From the NCBI RefSeq assembly GCF_000801335.2, contig NZ_JSEH01000015.1, forward strand, positions 62,001-126,000: DNA of 64,000 nt, written 5' to 3'. The notes beneath the pieces were generated by a model, which searched no databases, had not been told where the DNA came from, and was given only the letters and a program-made list of their open reading frames with translations. The stretch is from Desulfovibrio sp. TomC (lineage in GTDB: Bacteria; Desulfobacterota; Desulfovibrionia; Desulfovibrionales; Desulfovibrionaceae). Positions within the stretch are counted from its first letter, which is position 1; every line of letters starts with the position of its first letter. Positions 17,017-26,576 of this stretch are shown here, piece after piece. The translations under genes were made by a program, and so were the position numbers.

Positions 17017-18603
17017 TTATTGCGGCAGCAGCAGGTTGGTGATGATGACCGCCATGGCCTCGACCTTTGGAGCTACAGGCGGTGTGGCGGTCACTCCAGT
17101 GGCCCGTTGACCGGCTGGATTGATCAGCTGACCATCAGCCAGCATGGGCCAGGCACAAGCGGTAAAAAAAGCCGGAGGTGTTGCACGGTAGAGGCTGGCC
17201 GGAACGTCGGTCACCGTACAGCCGTTGCCGGGGGTGGAATCTGCCATGACCGAGTTGCTGGCAAGAACGGTTCCGGTGATGCCTGCAGCCACGGTGAGGG
17301 GGCCGCCGGACAGGATGACGTTGCCGAGGATCGCCTGTTCGTGGGAGGCGTCGAGGATCTCGATGCCTTCCTTGGCGACCACGTTTCGAAGCAGGACATT
17401 GCCTGGACCGGCCGGACCCCAATAGTCGGTGATGTCTATTTCTTCGACGAGATTGCCTTCGAACAGGTTGCGGAAGGGGTAATGGCCGTGGACAGAGATG
17501 TCGCAGGGGGTCCACTCGTCGGATTCGCACACGGTGATGCTGGAGGCATTGTAGCCATAGACGTTGCCGTTGGCCCCTTGGCTGACAATCATGGCATGAC
17601 GCAGGGTTTGGAAGATGTTGTTTTCCACCAGGCAGTCCGAGACATGCCGGCCAAGGCTTACGCCGTAGCCCCGACCGCCGTCGCCGTAGTCGTGGGCGCG
17701 CTTGAAGGTCGAATCCCGGACTTCGATGGCGGCTGAAGATTCGGCATAGACATGGGCGCTGACGGTGTCAAAGCTCTCGACCCGGCGCACCCAGCAGTTG
17801 AAAGCATATTTGAAGTGGATGGTATCGCCGCCGTCACTGCCGGGGTCTTCCCGGCGGATGCCGAGGTCCTCGATGCCGACGTTGGTGCCCATGCGGTAGA
17901 CCCGGGCCCGGGCCGACAGACTGGTGCCGTAGGCGGCGCGCAGAGGACGATCAAGGGTCAAGACCTTGCCGGAAACGGCTGTGACAACCAGGAACTGGCC
18001 CACCACGCTTTGCGCCCAGTCCTGGTTCCATTCCGGGTCGGTGTACATCTTGGCGGGGTCATTTTGTTGCTCGATTTCAATCACGTCGCCAACCGCTACG
18101 CCCGATGTGCCAGCCAGGGTGATTGTCGTTTGGCCAAGGGCCGCGTCCTGGGTCAGTTTGCTCCAGCTCCTGGAGTTGTACGTGGTGAAATCAAGGAGCG
18201 GATCAGACGATCCGTTCATGTTGAAAACGAGCTTGGAAAGGCTGGCTCCCTCGCCGCGAAGGACAAGGCCGCTGGTCAGGGCCAGGGTTCGGCTGAGTCG
18301 ATAGGTCCCGGCGGGGATCAACAGCACGCCGGGTCTGGCCAGGGCGGCCATGGCGCTCTCAAAGGCGGCCGTATCGTCGGTTTTGCCGTCGCCAGTCGCT
18401 CCGTAGTTGCGCACCGAGACGGTTTGGACCGGGGTAGGCGGGGCCTGCCGTAACCCAGCCTTGTCCCAGGCAGCGACGGGATCGGCATACTTCCCGGCTG
18501 CGCCGCCAGTAGTGTCTGCAGCCAGCGCGCTTGCGGCCAGACCCAAAACGAGAAGGCTGATGGCCAGGACGGCAAGGGCTTGGCAAGGCCGGCTACGGTC
18601 CAT
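17017..18603 (-). CDS. Secreted right-handed beta-helix protein (pectate-lyase-3 superfamily)
   Basis: The 528-residue protein has a Sec signal peptide ending near ALAADT. Residues about 50-110 carry the Pectate_lyase_3 entry motif VSVRNYGATGDGKTDDTAAF, typical of parallel beta-helix polysaccharide-active proteins and phage tail spikes. The region after it shows repeated beta-helix coils with Asn ladders, such as NNIFQTLRHAMIVSQGANGN and YGYNASSITV. It is predicted to be periplasmic or exported. The ATG at 18603 has AGGA upstream. Enzyme activity on a uronate polymer, as lyase or hydrolase, is plausible but not shown by a diagnostic active-site motif. It stands alone between a terminator and a 388-bp non-coding space. 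Confidence 0.8.
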   Translation of the reverse strand: MDRSRPCQALAVLAISLLVLGLAASALAADTTGGAAGKYADPVAAWDKAGLRQAPPTPVQTVSVRNYGATGDGKTDDTAAFESAMAALARPGVLLIPAGTYRLSRTLALTSGLVLRGEGASLSKLVFNMNGSSDPLLDFTTYNSRSWSKLTQDAALGQTTITLAGTSGVAVGDVIEIEQQNDPAKMYTDPEWNQDWAQSVVGQFLVVTAVSGKVLTLDRPLRAAYGTSLSARARVYRMGTNVGIEDLGIRREDPGSDGGDTIHFKYAFNCWVRRVESFDTVSAHVYAESSAAIEVRDSTFKRAHDYGDGGRGYGVSLGRHVSDCLVENNIFQTLRHAMIVSQGANGNVYGYNASSITVCESDEWTPCDISVHGHYPFRNLFEGNLVEEIDITDYWGPAGPGNVLLRNVVAKEGIEILDASHEQAILGNVILSGGPLTVAAGITGTVLASNSVMADSTPGNGCTVTDVPASLYRATPPAFFTACAWPMLADGQLINPAGQRATGVTATPPVAPKVEAMAVIITNLLLPQ

Positions 18604-18991
18604 AAACAATTCCTGGGCGTTAGGGGTGGCAGACTGCCATGCCAAATGCAGATGCTGTGCCGCTGTGGAAAAAGGACCGGGTGGAGAGGATAACAGGCTT
18701 TTTTATCAGACAATTTATGTGGATTTGACGGGTTGCCGGAGTGGCTCTTTTCCACTGGATGTGGAAAACACAGCGATCCGATCAAAGGATATGCAGGGCA
18801 GTTGCCACTATCGGTGGTCGACCTTGATTGGACCGCATCCGGGCAGACGAGGTTGCATCCAGGCGGTACGGGGAGCAGGCGACGGGCGGCTTACCCTGTG
18901 TGCTTAGGCGTCGGGAGAGGCTTCAGGCCGGGCGCAAGACGGTCCCTTCCGGTCTGGGGCGGCGGTCTGGAAAACGGGGGTGGGGAAACCG
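18604..18991. other. 388-bp region without a recognised gene
   Basis: The space lies between the start of the beta-helix gene and the stop of the MacB-like permease, both on the minus strand. The part near 18680-18720 is AT-rich. On the minus strand it reads TTGTCT, 15 bp, TATCCT, a weak promoter candidate for the beta-helix gene. A small hairpin TTTCCAC/GTGGAAA lies near 18760-18780. The remainder is GC-rich and shows no convincing gene on either strand. Confidence 0.4.
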
Positions 18992-20257
18992 TTACTCGCC
19001 GCCGCCACGCAGGGCGTCGATGGGATCGAGCGTGGCCGCCTTGCGGGCTGGGCGCAGCCCGAACACCAGGGCGATGGCCAGGGCGGCAGCCAGGGACAAC
19101 ACGAAGATCTTGGGCGACAGGCGCAGTTCCAGCAAGCCCAGACGCGACAAGGACTCGCCCAGGGCCACGCCGAGGCCAATGCCGAAGACCGCGCCGGTCA
19201 GGGTCAGGTAGACGGCCTCGGAGAGAAACTGAACCATGATCGCCGTGGAGGTGGCCCCAACAGCCTTTCGAAGGCCGATCTCCACCCGCCGTTCGCTCAC
19301 TCCGAGAAACATGAGATTGGCCAGGACAAAGCCGCCAACCAAAATGGCCACACCGGCCGTAAGGCCGAGAAAAGCCACCAGACCGCCGGTAAAGGCCGTC
19401 AGGAATTTAAGGATTTCACTGGCTGAGAGCAGTGTGAAATCATCGGGCTGGGTGGGGCCGAGCTTGTGCTCATGACGCAGCAGGGCACGTAGATTGTCCT
19501 TGTGCGCATCGATCAGCTCCGGGTCGTGGAACCGGACGCGAAGGCCCCGAAAGTAGCTGCGGTTCAGGTTGAAGCGCTGGGTCAGGGTGGTGATGGGCAT
19601 GATCATCCGGTCGTCCACGGACGTATCCGACCCGCCGCCGGTAAAGCCCCGGTAGGACAGGCGTCCGATGATCTGTACAGGCAGGTTTTTGACCATGACC
19701 GTGCGTCCGACCGGCGAGGCCTCGCCGAAGAGTTCCCGGGCCGGAACGTCGCCGATAAGCGCCACCTTGGCCCCATACTTGACGTCGTCGGCCGACAGGT
19801 CGCGCCCTTCGGACAGGGGCCAGTTCCAGGTCTGGGCATAGTCTTCGGTCGCCCCGACCACGGTGGGCGTCTCGTAGTTCTTATTGCCGTATTTGAGCGT
19901 CACAGCCCGCACCGACCGCATGGGCAGCACGGCATAGGCCCCGGGCAGGGAACGGGCGATGGCCCGGGCGTCGGACCAAGTGAGGGTATTGACGCGCTGG
20001 CCCACAGGCCGGTTTTCAATATCGCCGCCAAGGACCAGGACGGCGTCCGGGCCAAAAAAATCTACAATTTCCAGGGCTTTTCGCCGTGCGCCGTCCACGG
20101 AAGCGACAATGACGGTCAGGGCCGCTATGCCCATGGCCACGGCGGCCACGACAAAGAGGCTGCGGGCCTTGTGGGCAAAAAGCGCCAGCCAGGCCATGCG
20201 CTGCAAGCGCCACAACAGGCGTGGACCGCGGCTAATCCTGCGCCACACGGCCGTCAT
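18992..20257 (-). CDS. MacB-like ABC transporter permease (FtsX family)
   Basis: This 421-residue inner-membrane permease belongs to a MacAB-type exporter with the ATPase and adaptor encoded just upstream. It has TM1 near residues 22-45 (KARSLFVVAAVAMGIAALTV). A MacB periplasmic core domain spans about 46-280, with the motifs VLVLGGDIENRPVG, ALIGDVPARELFGEASPVGRTVMVK and DDRMIMPI. Three C-terminal helices include the FtsX signature VSERRVEIGLRKAVGATSTAI. The ATG at 20257 overlaps the ATPase gene by 26 bp; it lacks a clear ribosome-binding site, so translational coupling or a slightly different start is possible. The substrate is unknown. Confidence 0.9.
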   Translation of the reverse strand: MTAVWRRISRGPRLLWRLQRMAWLALFAHKARSLFVVAAVAMGIAALTVIVASVDGARRKALEIVDFFGPDAVLVLGGDIENRPVGQRVNTLTWSDARAIARSLPGAYAVLPMRSVRAVTLKYGNKNYETPTVVGATEDYAQTWNWPLSEGRDLSADDVKYGAKVALIGDVPARELFGEASPVGRTVMVKNLPVQIIGRLSYRGFTGGGSDTSVDDRMIMPITTLTQRFNLNRSYFRGLRVRFHDPELIDAHKDNLRALLRHEHKLGPTQPDDFTLLSASEILKFLTAFTGGLVAFLGLTAGVAILVGGFVLANLMFLGVSERRVEIGLRKAVGATSTAIMVQFLSEAVYLTLTGAVFGIGLGVALGESLSRLGLLELRLSPKIFVLSLAAALAIALVFGLRPARKAATLDPIDALRGGGE

Positions 20258-20948
20258 GGACAAGAATCTGCCGGCGGGCGTAGCCGGCGGTTGCGTCGTC
20301 GTGGGTGACGACAATGACCGTCTTGCCGGCGTCGCGGTTGATGACGGCGAGCAGCTCCATGATTTCGGCGCTGGTGGCCGAGTCGAGCTGGCCGGTGGGC
20401 TCGTCGGCCAAAATAAGGTCGGGATCGTTTATCAGCGAACGGGCCAGGGCCACCCGCTGCTGCTGGCCGCCGGAGAGCTGGGAGGGCTTGTGCTGGGCCT
20501 GGGCGGTCAGTCCGACCTTGTCAAGCAATTCCATGGCCCGACGGGTCAGGGCTGCGCGCGACGTGTTGCTGTAGAGGCCCGGCAACAGGACGTTGTCCAG
20601 GGCCGTGGCATAGGGAATAAGGTAAAAGCTCTGGAAAACGAAGCCGATGGCTTGGTTTCGAAGACCGGAAAGGGCGTCGTCGCCAAGGGTTCCCGTTTCC
20701 AAACCGCCGAGTCGGTAGCTGCCGGAGGTCGGCCGGTCGAGCAGGCCCAGGATATGGAGCAGGGTGGACTTGCCTGAACCGGAGGGACCCATGATGGCGG
20801 CGAATTCTCCGGGCGCGATGTCCAGGCTGACCCCGGAGAGCACGGTATGGCTTACCCCGCCCATGACGTAGGCCCGGGTCACGTCGGTGAGCCGGATAAG
20901 CGGCTCGTCACCGGCGGGCCGGCCCGATGGGGCCGCCTGGATGGTCAT
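20232..20948 (-). CDS. MacB/LolD-type ABC transporter ATPase
   Basis: The 238-residue nucleotide-binding subunit energises the adjacent FtsX-type permease. It has Walker A GPSGSGKST, Q-loop FVFQSFYLIP, signature LSGGQQQRVALARSL, Walker B LILADEPTGQLD and H-loop VVTHDD. The sequence LLDRPTSGSYRL and the length fit the MacB/LolD subgroup. It overlaps the adaptor gene by 4 bp upstream and the permease by 26 bp downstream, so the three are one operon. The complete set suggests export of a small molecule or peptide through an outer-membrane channel encoded elsewhere. Confidence 0.93.
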   Translation of the reverse strand: MTIQAAPSGRPAGDEPLIRLTDVTRAYVMGGVSHTVLSGVSLDIAPGEFAAIMGPSGSGKSTLLHILGLLDRPTSGSYRLGGLETGTLGDDALSGLRNQAIGFVFQSFYLIPYATALDNVLLPGLYSNTSRAALTRRAMELLDKVGLTAQAQHKPSQLSGGQQQRVALARSLINDPDLILADEPTGQLDSATSAEIMELLAVINRDAGKTVIVVTHDDATAGYARRQILVHDGRVAQD

Positions 20949-22213
20949 CGATTGGTTCCCGGCCGATTGGGTTTGGGGGCGTTTGCGGTCGGCGCGACCA
21001 AGCCCGGAAGCACAATCTGGGTGGCCACCGGCTCGCCTGGGCTTAGCCCTTCGAGAATCTCGGTCTCGTTTAATCCTTCAAGACCGAGCTTGGGCTGCAC
21101 CTCGCGCACGCCGCCGCCAGCCAGGACGGCAAAGACCACCTGCCGGTCGCCGATCCATTTGAGAGCCGCGTTGGGGATGATCAGCACATCCTTTTTCTCT
21201 TTGACCACGATCTGGCACTGGGTGGTCATTTCCGGGCGCAATTTGGCCGATTCCACGGGGTCAAGGCGCACCAGGGCCTGATAATAGACGATGTTGTCGC
21301 GAATTTCCGGCTGGGGATAAATCTGGTCCACACTGCCCTTAAATGTTGCGCCAGGGTAGCTGTCCACGCGAAATTCCACAGGCATTCCGGGCTTTACCTG
21401 GCCCACGTCGGTCTCATCGACGTAAATCCACATTTCCAGGCGGCTGGGGTCGAGCACGGTGATGAGGTTGGCCACCTGCAAGCCGGCCACCACGGTTTCC
21501 CCGGCCTGGGAGGTGACAAAGGCCACCACGCCGTCGATGGGGCTGACAATACTCGTGTAGGAAATTTTGGTATTGACCGAGTCGATGACCGCTTGCGCTT
21601 CTTCCTTGCCCTTCTGGGCCTTGATGGCTTCCTTTTCAAATTCGGTCCGCACCCGCACGAGCGAAGCCTCCCGGGCCAGGACCTCGTTTTGGCTGACCAG
21701 GGAATCGCGGCGGGCGGCGTCAAGGACGTCCCGGGCCACGAGCTCCTTTTTAAACAACTCGTCCTGGCGTTTCAGGCTGGAAGCGGCATAGTCATACTTG
21801 GCCTGGGACAGGCGCAGTTCGGCTTCGGCCTCGGCGATGCGCTTGGGATAAACGGTTTCAACCTGGGATAGTTCGGCCTTGGCCCTGGCCAGCTTGGCTT
21901 CGGCCTCGTCGAGCTGGGAGCGCAGTTCCCGGGAGTCGATGACCGCGATGAGCTGGTCTTTTTTGACCTCGTCGCCAACCTTGACGTTCATTTCTTTAAT
22001 GGTGCCCGTGGCCCGGGCTCCGATTTTGACGATGGCCCCGACCTGGGCCTTGATGATGCCCGTCGCCTCAAGCACCTTGCGCACGTTGCCCATGGCGGCT
22101 TCGGCTGTGGCGATGACCTTGGGCGGGTCGGGTTTTTTTACGTACTGTTTGTAGGCATACAGGCCGCCGCCGACAAGGACGACGAGGAGGAAGAGCCATT
22201 TGAATATGCGCAT
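20945..22213 (-). CDS. Periplasmic adaptor protein of a MacA/HlyD-type exporter
   Basis: The 422-residue protein links inner-membrane and outer-membrane components of a tripartite exporter. It has an N-terminal membrane anchor (WLFLLVVLVGGGLYAY), then a lipoyl half (VGAIVKIGARATGTIKEMNVKVGDEVKKDQ, split over two strands). A long alpha-helical hairpin runs from about residues 95 to 200, with heptads rich in Glu/Lys/Ala. The second lipoyl half contains YTSIVSPIDGVVAFVTS, and beta-barrel and membrane-proximal domains follow. The tail is Pro/Asn-rich. The ATG at 22213 has only a weak ribosome-binding site. It is the first gene of the exporter operon. Confidence 0.9.
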   Translation of the reverse strand: MRIFKWLFLLVVLVGGGLYAYKQYVKKPDPPKVIATAEAAMGNVRKVLEATGIIKAQVGAIVKIGARATGTIKEMNVKVGDEVKKDQLIAVIDSRELRSQLDEAEAKLARAKAELSQVETVYPKRIAEAEAELRLSQAKYDYAASSLKRQDELFKKELVARDVLDAARRDSLVSQNEVLAREASLVRVRTEFEKEAIKAQKGKEEAQAVIDSVNTKISYTSIVSPIDGVVAFVTSQAGETVVAGLQVANLITVLDPSRLEMWIYVDETDVGQVKPGMPVEFRVDSYPGATFKGSVDQIYPQPEIRDNIVYYQALVRLDPVESAKLRPEMTTQCQIVVKEKKDVLIIPNAALKWIGDRQVVFAVLAGGGVREVQPKLGLEGLNETEILEGLSPGEPVATQIVLPGLVAPTANAPKPNRPGTNR

Positions 22214-22314
22214 TCGATTGTATCCGATAAGCTGAGTTACCCGTCGTATAGCGGTATTTGGCGGTGGGAGCAAATGGCTGCCGCCTGCCTGCCTGGATGT
22301 TCAGAGCATACGCT

Positions 22315-22326
22315 CGTCGTACGACG
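22315..22326. promoter_or_regulatory. Perfect 12-bp palindrome upstream of the exporter operon
   Basis: CGTCGTACGACG lies about 100 bp upstream of the adaptor gene. A related half-site, CGTCGTATAGCGG, lies at about 22235-22250, nearer the start. Palindromes in this position are typical of repressor operators (TetR-like, for example), but no regulator gene is adjacent and the assignment is a guess from symmetry. Confidence 0.3.
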
Positions 22327-22420
22327 GACAGCGTGCCCTGCGCAGGACTTTGCTTCCGGTTGCGGCAACGCAGGGTGTGCGGGTTTTCACGGCGCTGGGG
22401 GGAACGGGCGTCAGACCGGG

Positions 22421-22924
22421 CTATTTGGGCATCAGTTTTTGCCATAAGGGGCGATTGTCTGGCGGCGGCCCGGGTTTGGCCCTATTCTTTTCAACCTTGC
22501 ACTCCACCATGGCAAAGAGCTCTGTTTTCGCTGCGGCGCAACCGATATAGAGCTTGACGTGATAGCTGTTCTCGTTGTGCAGCAAATGATATTCCAGAAC
22601 TTTCTTGCCGCCTGGAGCGTCTGTGACAAGGGCCGGCAGGCCGTTTTTGCTCGTGAACCGGGCTGTGGCAGCGGCCACGTCGCAGTGGTCCAACACGTCT
22701 TCCGAGGGACTCAAGGAAAAGCTGTCCCTGTAGATGCAGCTATTTTCCAGAATGCTCTTGCCGCCGGGATTGGTTTTGCTGCGGATGTACTCCTTTTTGG
22801 CCAGGAATTCGCCCAGGGCGGGATTGGGGTGGTAGTCCTGGCCCCGGGCCGGGGCAGCGACGGCCAGGATGGCTGCCAGGACGAGAACAGAGCAGGGCAG
22901 GGCAGCGGAGAAGGCTTTGGGCAT
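22421..22924 (-). CDS. Secreted protein of unknown function
   Basis: The 167-residue protein starts MPKAFSAALP at an ATG placed 5 bp after GGAGGAG; a slightly longer start at 22936 has no such site. A signal peptide ends near APARGQ. The mature part has four cysteines (NSCIYR, DHCD, YIGCAA, VECKVE), enough for two disulfides. It also has a strand-rich stretch, KKVLEYHLLHNENSYHVKLY. It precedes the MacAB-like operon on the same strand at a distance of about 210 bp and may or may not be related to it. I do not recognise the family. Confidence 0.7.
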   Translation of the reverse strand: MPKAFSAALPCSVLVLAAILAVAAPARGQDYHPNPALGEFLAKKEYIRSKTNPGGKSILENSCIYRDSFSLSPSEDVLDHCDVAAATARFTSKNGLPALVTDAPGGKKVLEYHLLHNENSYHVKLYIGCAAAKTELFAMVECKVEKNRAKPGPPPDNRPLWQKLMPK

Positions 22925-23021
22925 GATCTCCTCCATGGTCGGGGCCTTGTGGCCCCGGCGGCCGCTGCCGGTCAAGCAAGGCAGCGGCCGTCGGGGAGTG
23001 GCGCATATCCCGGAACGGGAC

Positions 23022-24386
23022 CTAACTGAGTTCGGCGATCCAGGCCGCCACCGGCTCCTCGATGAGCCGGCGGATTTCGGCCAGCCGGGCCTCGGTTTCC
23101 GCCTCGAACCGCACCACCAGGGCCGGTTGGGTATTGGAGGCCCGCAGCAGGCCCCAGCCGTCGGGAAAGGTCAGGCGCACGCCGTCCACGTCGATGACGT
23201 CATAGCCCGAGGCGAAATAGGCTTTGGCCTTTTCCACCACGGCGAATTTGACGGCGTCGGGACAGTCCACCCGGATTTCCGGCGTGTTGACCGTGGCCGG
23301 CCAGTCGTCCAGCATGGATTCGAGGCGCGTCCCCGAGGCGGCCACGATTTCAGCCAATCGGGCGCTGGCATAAATGGCGTCGTCAAAGCCATAGTAGCGG
23401 TCGGCGAAAAACATGTGACCGCTCATTTCCCCGGCCAGGGTTGCGCCGGTCTCGCGCATCTTGGACTTGATGAGCGAGTGGCCGGTGGGGGCCATGACCG
23501 GCTCCCCGCCGTGGGCGGCGATATCCTTGTAGAGCAGATGGCTGCACTTGACCTCGCCGATGATGGTGGCGCCGGGGTGGTTGGCCAACACCGCCCGGGC
23601 ATAGATGGCCAGCAACTGGTCGCCGTAGAGCAGCCGGCCGGTCCCGTCCACCACGCCGATGCGGTCGGCGTCGCCGTCCAGGCCCACGCCGAAATCCGCG
23701 CCTTCGGCCACCACCCGGGCAGCCAGATCGGCTACGTTGGCGTGGATGACCGGATCGGGATGGTGGTTGGGAAAGCGGCCATCCGGCTCGCAATACAGGG
23801 GAATGACTCTGGCCCCGGTCTGGCGCAACACCTCGCAGCACACCAGCCCGCCGGCCCCGTTGCCGCCGTCAACAACCACAGTGACTGCCCGGGGCAGCAC
23901 CATCTGTTCGGAGACGCGTTCGATATAGGATGGCCGGATGTCGTGCTCGCAAATAATGCCCACGCCCGAGATGAATTCGCCAGAGGCCATAATGTCGTAA
24001 ATTTCGCGGATATCGTCAGTATGGATGGTGCTCTCGCCGGACCATATTTTAAACCCGTTGAATTCCGATGGGTTGTGGCTGGCAGTGACAATGGCTCCGG
24101 CTTTGCGGCCAAGGGCCTTGACCGCATAGTAAAAGACCGGGCTTGGCACCATGCCAAGGCACACCACATCCACGCCGCAGGCCGCCAGTCCGGCGGCCAG
24201 CCGAGCCTGATAGCCCGGAGAGGTCAGCCGACAGTCGTGCCCGACCACGGCCTGCTGTTGGCCGCGTCGCAGAAAAAATGTTCCCAGGGCCCGGCCCAGG
24301 CGTTCCACCCATTGATCGTCGAAATCAATGTCAACCAGACCTCTGATGTCATAAGCCCGGAATGGCCCTGGCAAAATAGGCTTCAT
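23022..24386 (-). CDS. Phosphomannomutase/phosphoglucomutase
   Basis: This 454-residue cytoplasmic enzyme interconverts hexose 1- and 6-phosphates and supplies sugar nucleotides for polysaccharides. It has the four-domain AlgC-type layout. The substrate-entry motif is FRAYDIRG near residue 10. The phosphoserine loop is TASHNPSEFNGFK, the metal loop GLDGDADRIGVVD, the sugar loop GEMSGHMFF, and the phosphate loop RASNTQPALVVRFEA. AAGGAG precedes the ATG. Together with ugd at the left end it fits exopolysaccharide or LPS precursor supply. The choice between mannose and glucose cannot be made from sequence alone, and AlgC-type enzymes use both. Confidence 0.93.
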   Translation of the reverse strand: MKPILPGPFRAYDIRGLVDIDFDDQWVERLGRALGTFFLRRGQQQAVVGHDCRLTSPGYQARLAAGLAACGVDVVCLGMVPSPVFYYAVKALGRKAGAIVTASHNPSEFNGFKIWSGESTIHTDDIREIYDIMASGEFISGVGIICEHDIRPSYIERVSEQMVLPRAVTVVVDGGNGAGGLVCCEVLRQTGARVIPLYCEPDGRFPNHHPDPVIHANVADLAARVVAEGADFGVGLDGDADRIGVVDGTGRLLYGDQLLAIYARAVLANHPGATIIGEVKCSHLLYKDIAAHGGEPVMAPTGHSLIKSKMRETGATLAGEMSGHMFFADRYYGFDDAIYASARLAEIVAASGTRLESMLDDWPATVNTPEIRVDCPDAVKFAVVEKAKAYFASGYDVIDVDGVRLTFPDGWGLLRASNTQPALVVRFEAETEARLAEIRRLIEEPVAAWIAELS

Positions 24387-24481
24387 GCTGTCTCCTTGAA
24401 AATGTCGTCGTCTTCATGGCATCGTCTTGCTGGGGCCGGCTTTTCTTGACCTCGGCCCTGTTTCTCCCCTATGCCCCAATG

Positions 24482-25576
24482 ATGAACTGGGACTGGGACA
24501 AGCTCTCCGAGCAAAAACGCCGCCAAGGATCTCCGATACCGGAACCCGGGCGGCTTGGCGAGGACTTGGCCGACAGACTGTCGGATATCAAAAAACGGCT
24601 GCCCGGCGGCCCAAAAATCATTGTGGCCGTGCTGGTCCTTTTATGGCTGGCGAGCGGCATTTACATCGTGGAGCCGGATGAGGCAGGCGTTGTGCAGCGT
24701 TTCGGCGCGTATGCCTATTCCACGGGACCTGGGCCGCATTACCATTTACCGTTTCCGATGGAGACCGTAAAGACCCCGAAGGTTTCCCAGGTGCGCCGGG
24801 TGGAGGTGGGCTTCCGCGCCACGACCCGCGACGGCCTGACCTCCCCGTATCGGGCGGTTCCAGAAGAATCGCTCATGCTCACCGGGGATGAAAACATCGT
24901 GGATGTGCAGTTTATCGTCCAGTATCAGATCAGCAATCCCGTGGACTTTCTTTTTCGAGTGGCCCACCCGGTTGAGACGGTCAAAAGCGCCGCCGAAGCG
25001 GCTATGCGCCAAGTCATCGGCGACGCCAAAATTGACACGGTGCTGACGGCCGGCAAGGTCAAGGTGCAAGACGACACCCGGGCACTGCTCCAGGAAATGC
25101 TCGCGCGCTACGGCTGCGGCGTGGATGTCGTGGCTGTGCAGCTTCAGGACGTGCATCCGCCCAAGGAAGTCGTGGATGCCTTCAAGGACGTGGCCAGCGC
25201 CAGGGAAGACAAGATTCGTCTCGTCAACGAGGCCGACGCTTACTATAACGACATCATTCCCAAGGCCCGAGGCCGGGCTGCCGCCATTTTAAACGAAGCC
25301 GGCGCTTACAAGGAGCAGGTCATTCGCCGGGCCAAGGGCGGAGCGGACCGCTTCACGGCCCTGCGGACCGAATTCGACAAGGCCCCGGCCGTGACCCGGC
25401 AGCGCCTTTTCATCGAAGGCATGGAAACCCTGCTGACCAACCCCGAGCTTGAAAAACTCATCATGAGCGATGAAGCGGCACGCCAGGCTGTTCCCTATCT
25501 GCCGCTGGAGGCCATGCGCCCGGCCCCGCGTCCCCAGGACGCCCCGGCGGCCAAGCCCAAGGGAGGCGCCCAGTGA
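24482..25576 (+). CDS. hflK: FtsH protease activity modulator HflK
   Basis: HflK and HflC form a membrane-bound SPFH-domain ring around the FtsH protease and control membrane-protein turnover. This 364-residue protein begins MNWDWDKLSEQKRR; an alternative ATG is one codon upstream, and neither has a strong ribosome-binding site. A Pro/Gly-rich cytoplasmic segment is followed by one TM helix (IIVAVLVLLWLASGIYIV) and the SPFH domain starting VEPDEAGVVQRFG. Coiled-coil segments end with AYKEQVIRRAKGGADRF, and a Pro/Ala-rich tail closes the protein. It overlaps hflC by 4 bp, the canonical pair. Confidence 0.93.
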   Translation: MNWDWDKLSEQKRRQGSPIPEPGRLGEDLADRLSDIKKRLPGGPKIIVAVLVLLWLASGIYIVEPDEAGVVQRFGAYAYSTGPGPHYHLPFPMETVKTPKVSQVRRVEVGFRATTRDGLTSPYRAVPEESLMLTGDENIVDVQFIVQYQISNPVDFLFRVAHPVETVKSAAEAAMRQVIGDAKIDTVLTAGKVKVQDDTRALLQEMLARYGCGVDVVAVQLQDVHPPKEVVDAFKDVASAREDKIRLVNEADAYYNDIIPKARGRAAAILNEAGAYKEQVIRRAKGGADRFTALRTEFDKAPAVTRQRLFIEGMETLLTNPELEKLIMSDEAARQAVPYLPLEAMRPAPRPQDAPAAKPKGGAQ

Positions 25577-26421
25577 AGACTTCCCTCGTTATCGGCGCTG
25601 TCCTGGCCTTTCTGGCCGCTGTGACCGCTTCCCAGAGCGTCTACGTGGTGGACCAGACCGAGACGGCCATTGTGCTCCAGCTCGGCAAACCTGTGGCCGG
25701 TCCCATCCTGCCGGGGCTGCACGCCAAGATTCCTTTCATTCAAAACGTGGTCTTTTTCGACGCCAGACTGCTCGAGTACGACGCCAAGGCGGCCGAGATC
25801 CTGACGCTGGACAAGAAAAATCTGGTCGTGGACAATTACGCCCGCTGGCGCATTACCGATCCGCTGCTTTTCTACCGGACCTTGCGCACGGTTGACCGGG
25901 CCAACGCCCGCCTCGACGACATCATTTACGCCGAATTGCGTGTGGCCCTCGGCCAGTACACGCTGCTCGACGTGGTGTCGGAAAAGCGGGAGATCATCAT
26001 GGGCGAAGTGACGAAAAAATCCTCGCAGATCCTGTCGCCCTATGGGCTTGAGGTGGTTGATGTCCGCATCAAACGCACGGATCTGCCGGCGGAAAACGCC
26101 CAGGCCATCTACGGACGGATGAAAGCTGAACGCGAACGGCAAGCCAAACTCTACCGTTCCGAAGGCTCGGAGGAGATGGAAAAGATCAAATCCGGCGCAA
26201 ACAAAGATCGGGCCATCCTGCTGGCCGAGGCTGAACGGCAGGCTGAAATCCTGCGCGGGCAGGGGGATGCCGAAGCGGCGTCCGTGTGGGCCGAGGCTGT
26301 CAGCAAGTCGCCGGAGTTTTTTGGCTTCACCCGAAGCCTTGAAGCCTACCAGAAGTCCTTTGCCCACAATACCCGGCTGTTTCTCACCCCGGAAAGCCCT
26401 TTTCTCAAATACATGCGCTGA
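25573..26421 (+). CDS. hflC: FtsH protease activity modulator HflC
   Basis: HflC is the partner of HflK in the FtsH-regulating SPFH complex. The 282-residue protein starts at a GTG overlapping the hflK stop. It has an N-terminal membrane helix that also resembles an uncleaved signal anchor (LVIGAVLAFLAAVTA). The SPFH domain begins VVDQTETAIVLQLGKPV, and the typical sequence VRIKRTDLPAENAQAIYGRM precedes a charged coiled coil and ILRGQGDAEAASVWAEA. Length and order are canonical. The next gene, secF, starts 155 bp further on. Confidence 0.95.
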   Translation: MKTSLVIGAVLAFLAAVTASQSVYVVDQTETAIVLQLGKPVAGPILPGLHAKIPFIQNVVFFDARLLEYDAKAAEILTLDKKNLVVDNYARWRITDPLLFYRTLRTVDRANARLDDIIYAELRVALGQYTLLDVVSEKREIIMGEVTKKSSQILSPYGLEVVDVRIKRTDLPAENAQAIYGRMKAERERQAKLYRSEGSEEMEKIKSGANKDRAILLAEAERQAEILRGQGDAEAASVWAEAVSKSPEFFGFTRSLEAYQKSFAHNTRLFLTPESPFLKYMR

Positions 26422-26576
26422 GTCTGCGCCCGGCCGGGAGTCCTGTCCCGGCTGGGCGGCTTGACAAGGCCCGTGTATTTGACGGAAGCTGCAACGCCTT
26501 TCCGGGCCGGGCGGGGCAACCGGCATTGCTGCCGCCCCGCCCGCCAATCCCGCTACCAATCCAACAGGGGGAGACG

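Noticed and set aside
22869-24449. A 526-codon open frame antisense to the phosphomannomutase gene
   Set aside because: The other strand encodes a complete, motif-rich enzyme with a good ribosome-binding site.
26428-26456. A terminator between hflC and secF
   Set aside because: GCCCGGCCGGGA can pair with TCCCGGCTGGGC, but no T-run follows, so read-through into secF remains possible.
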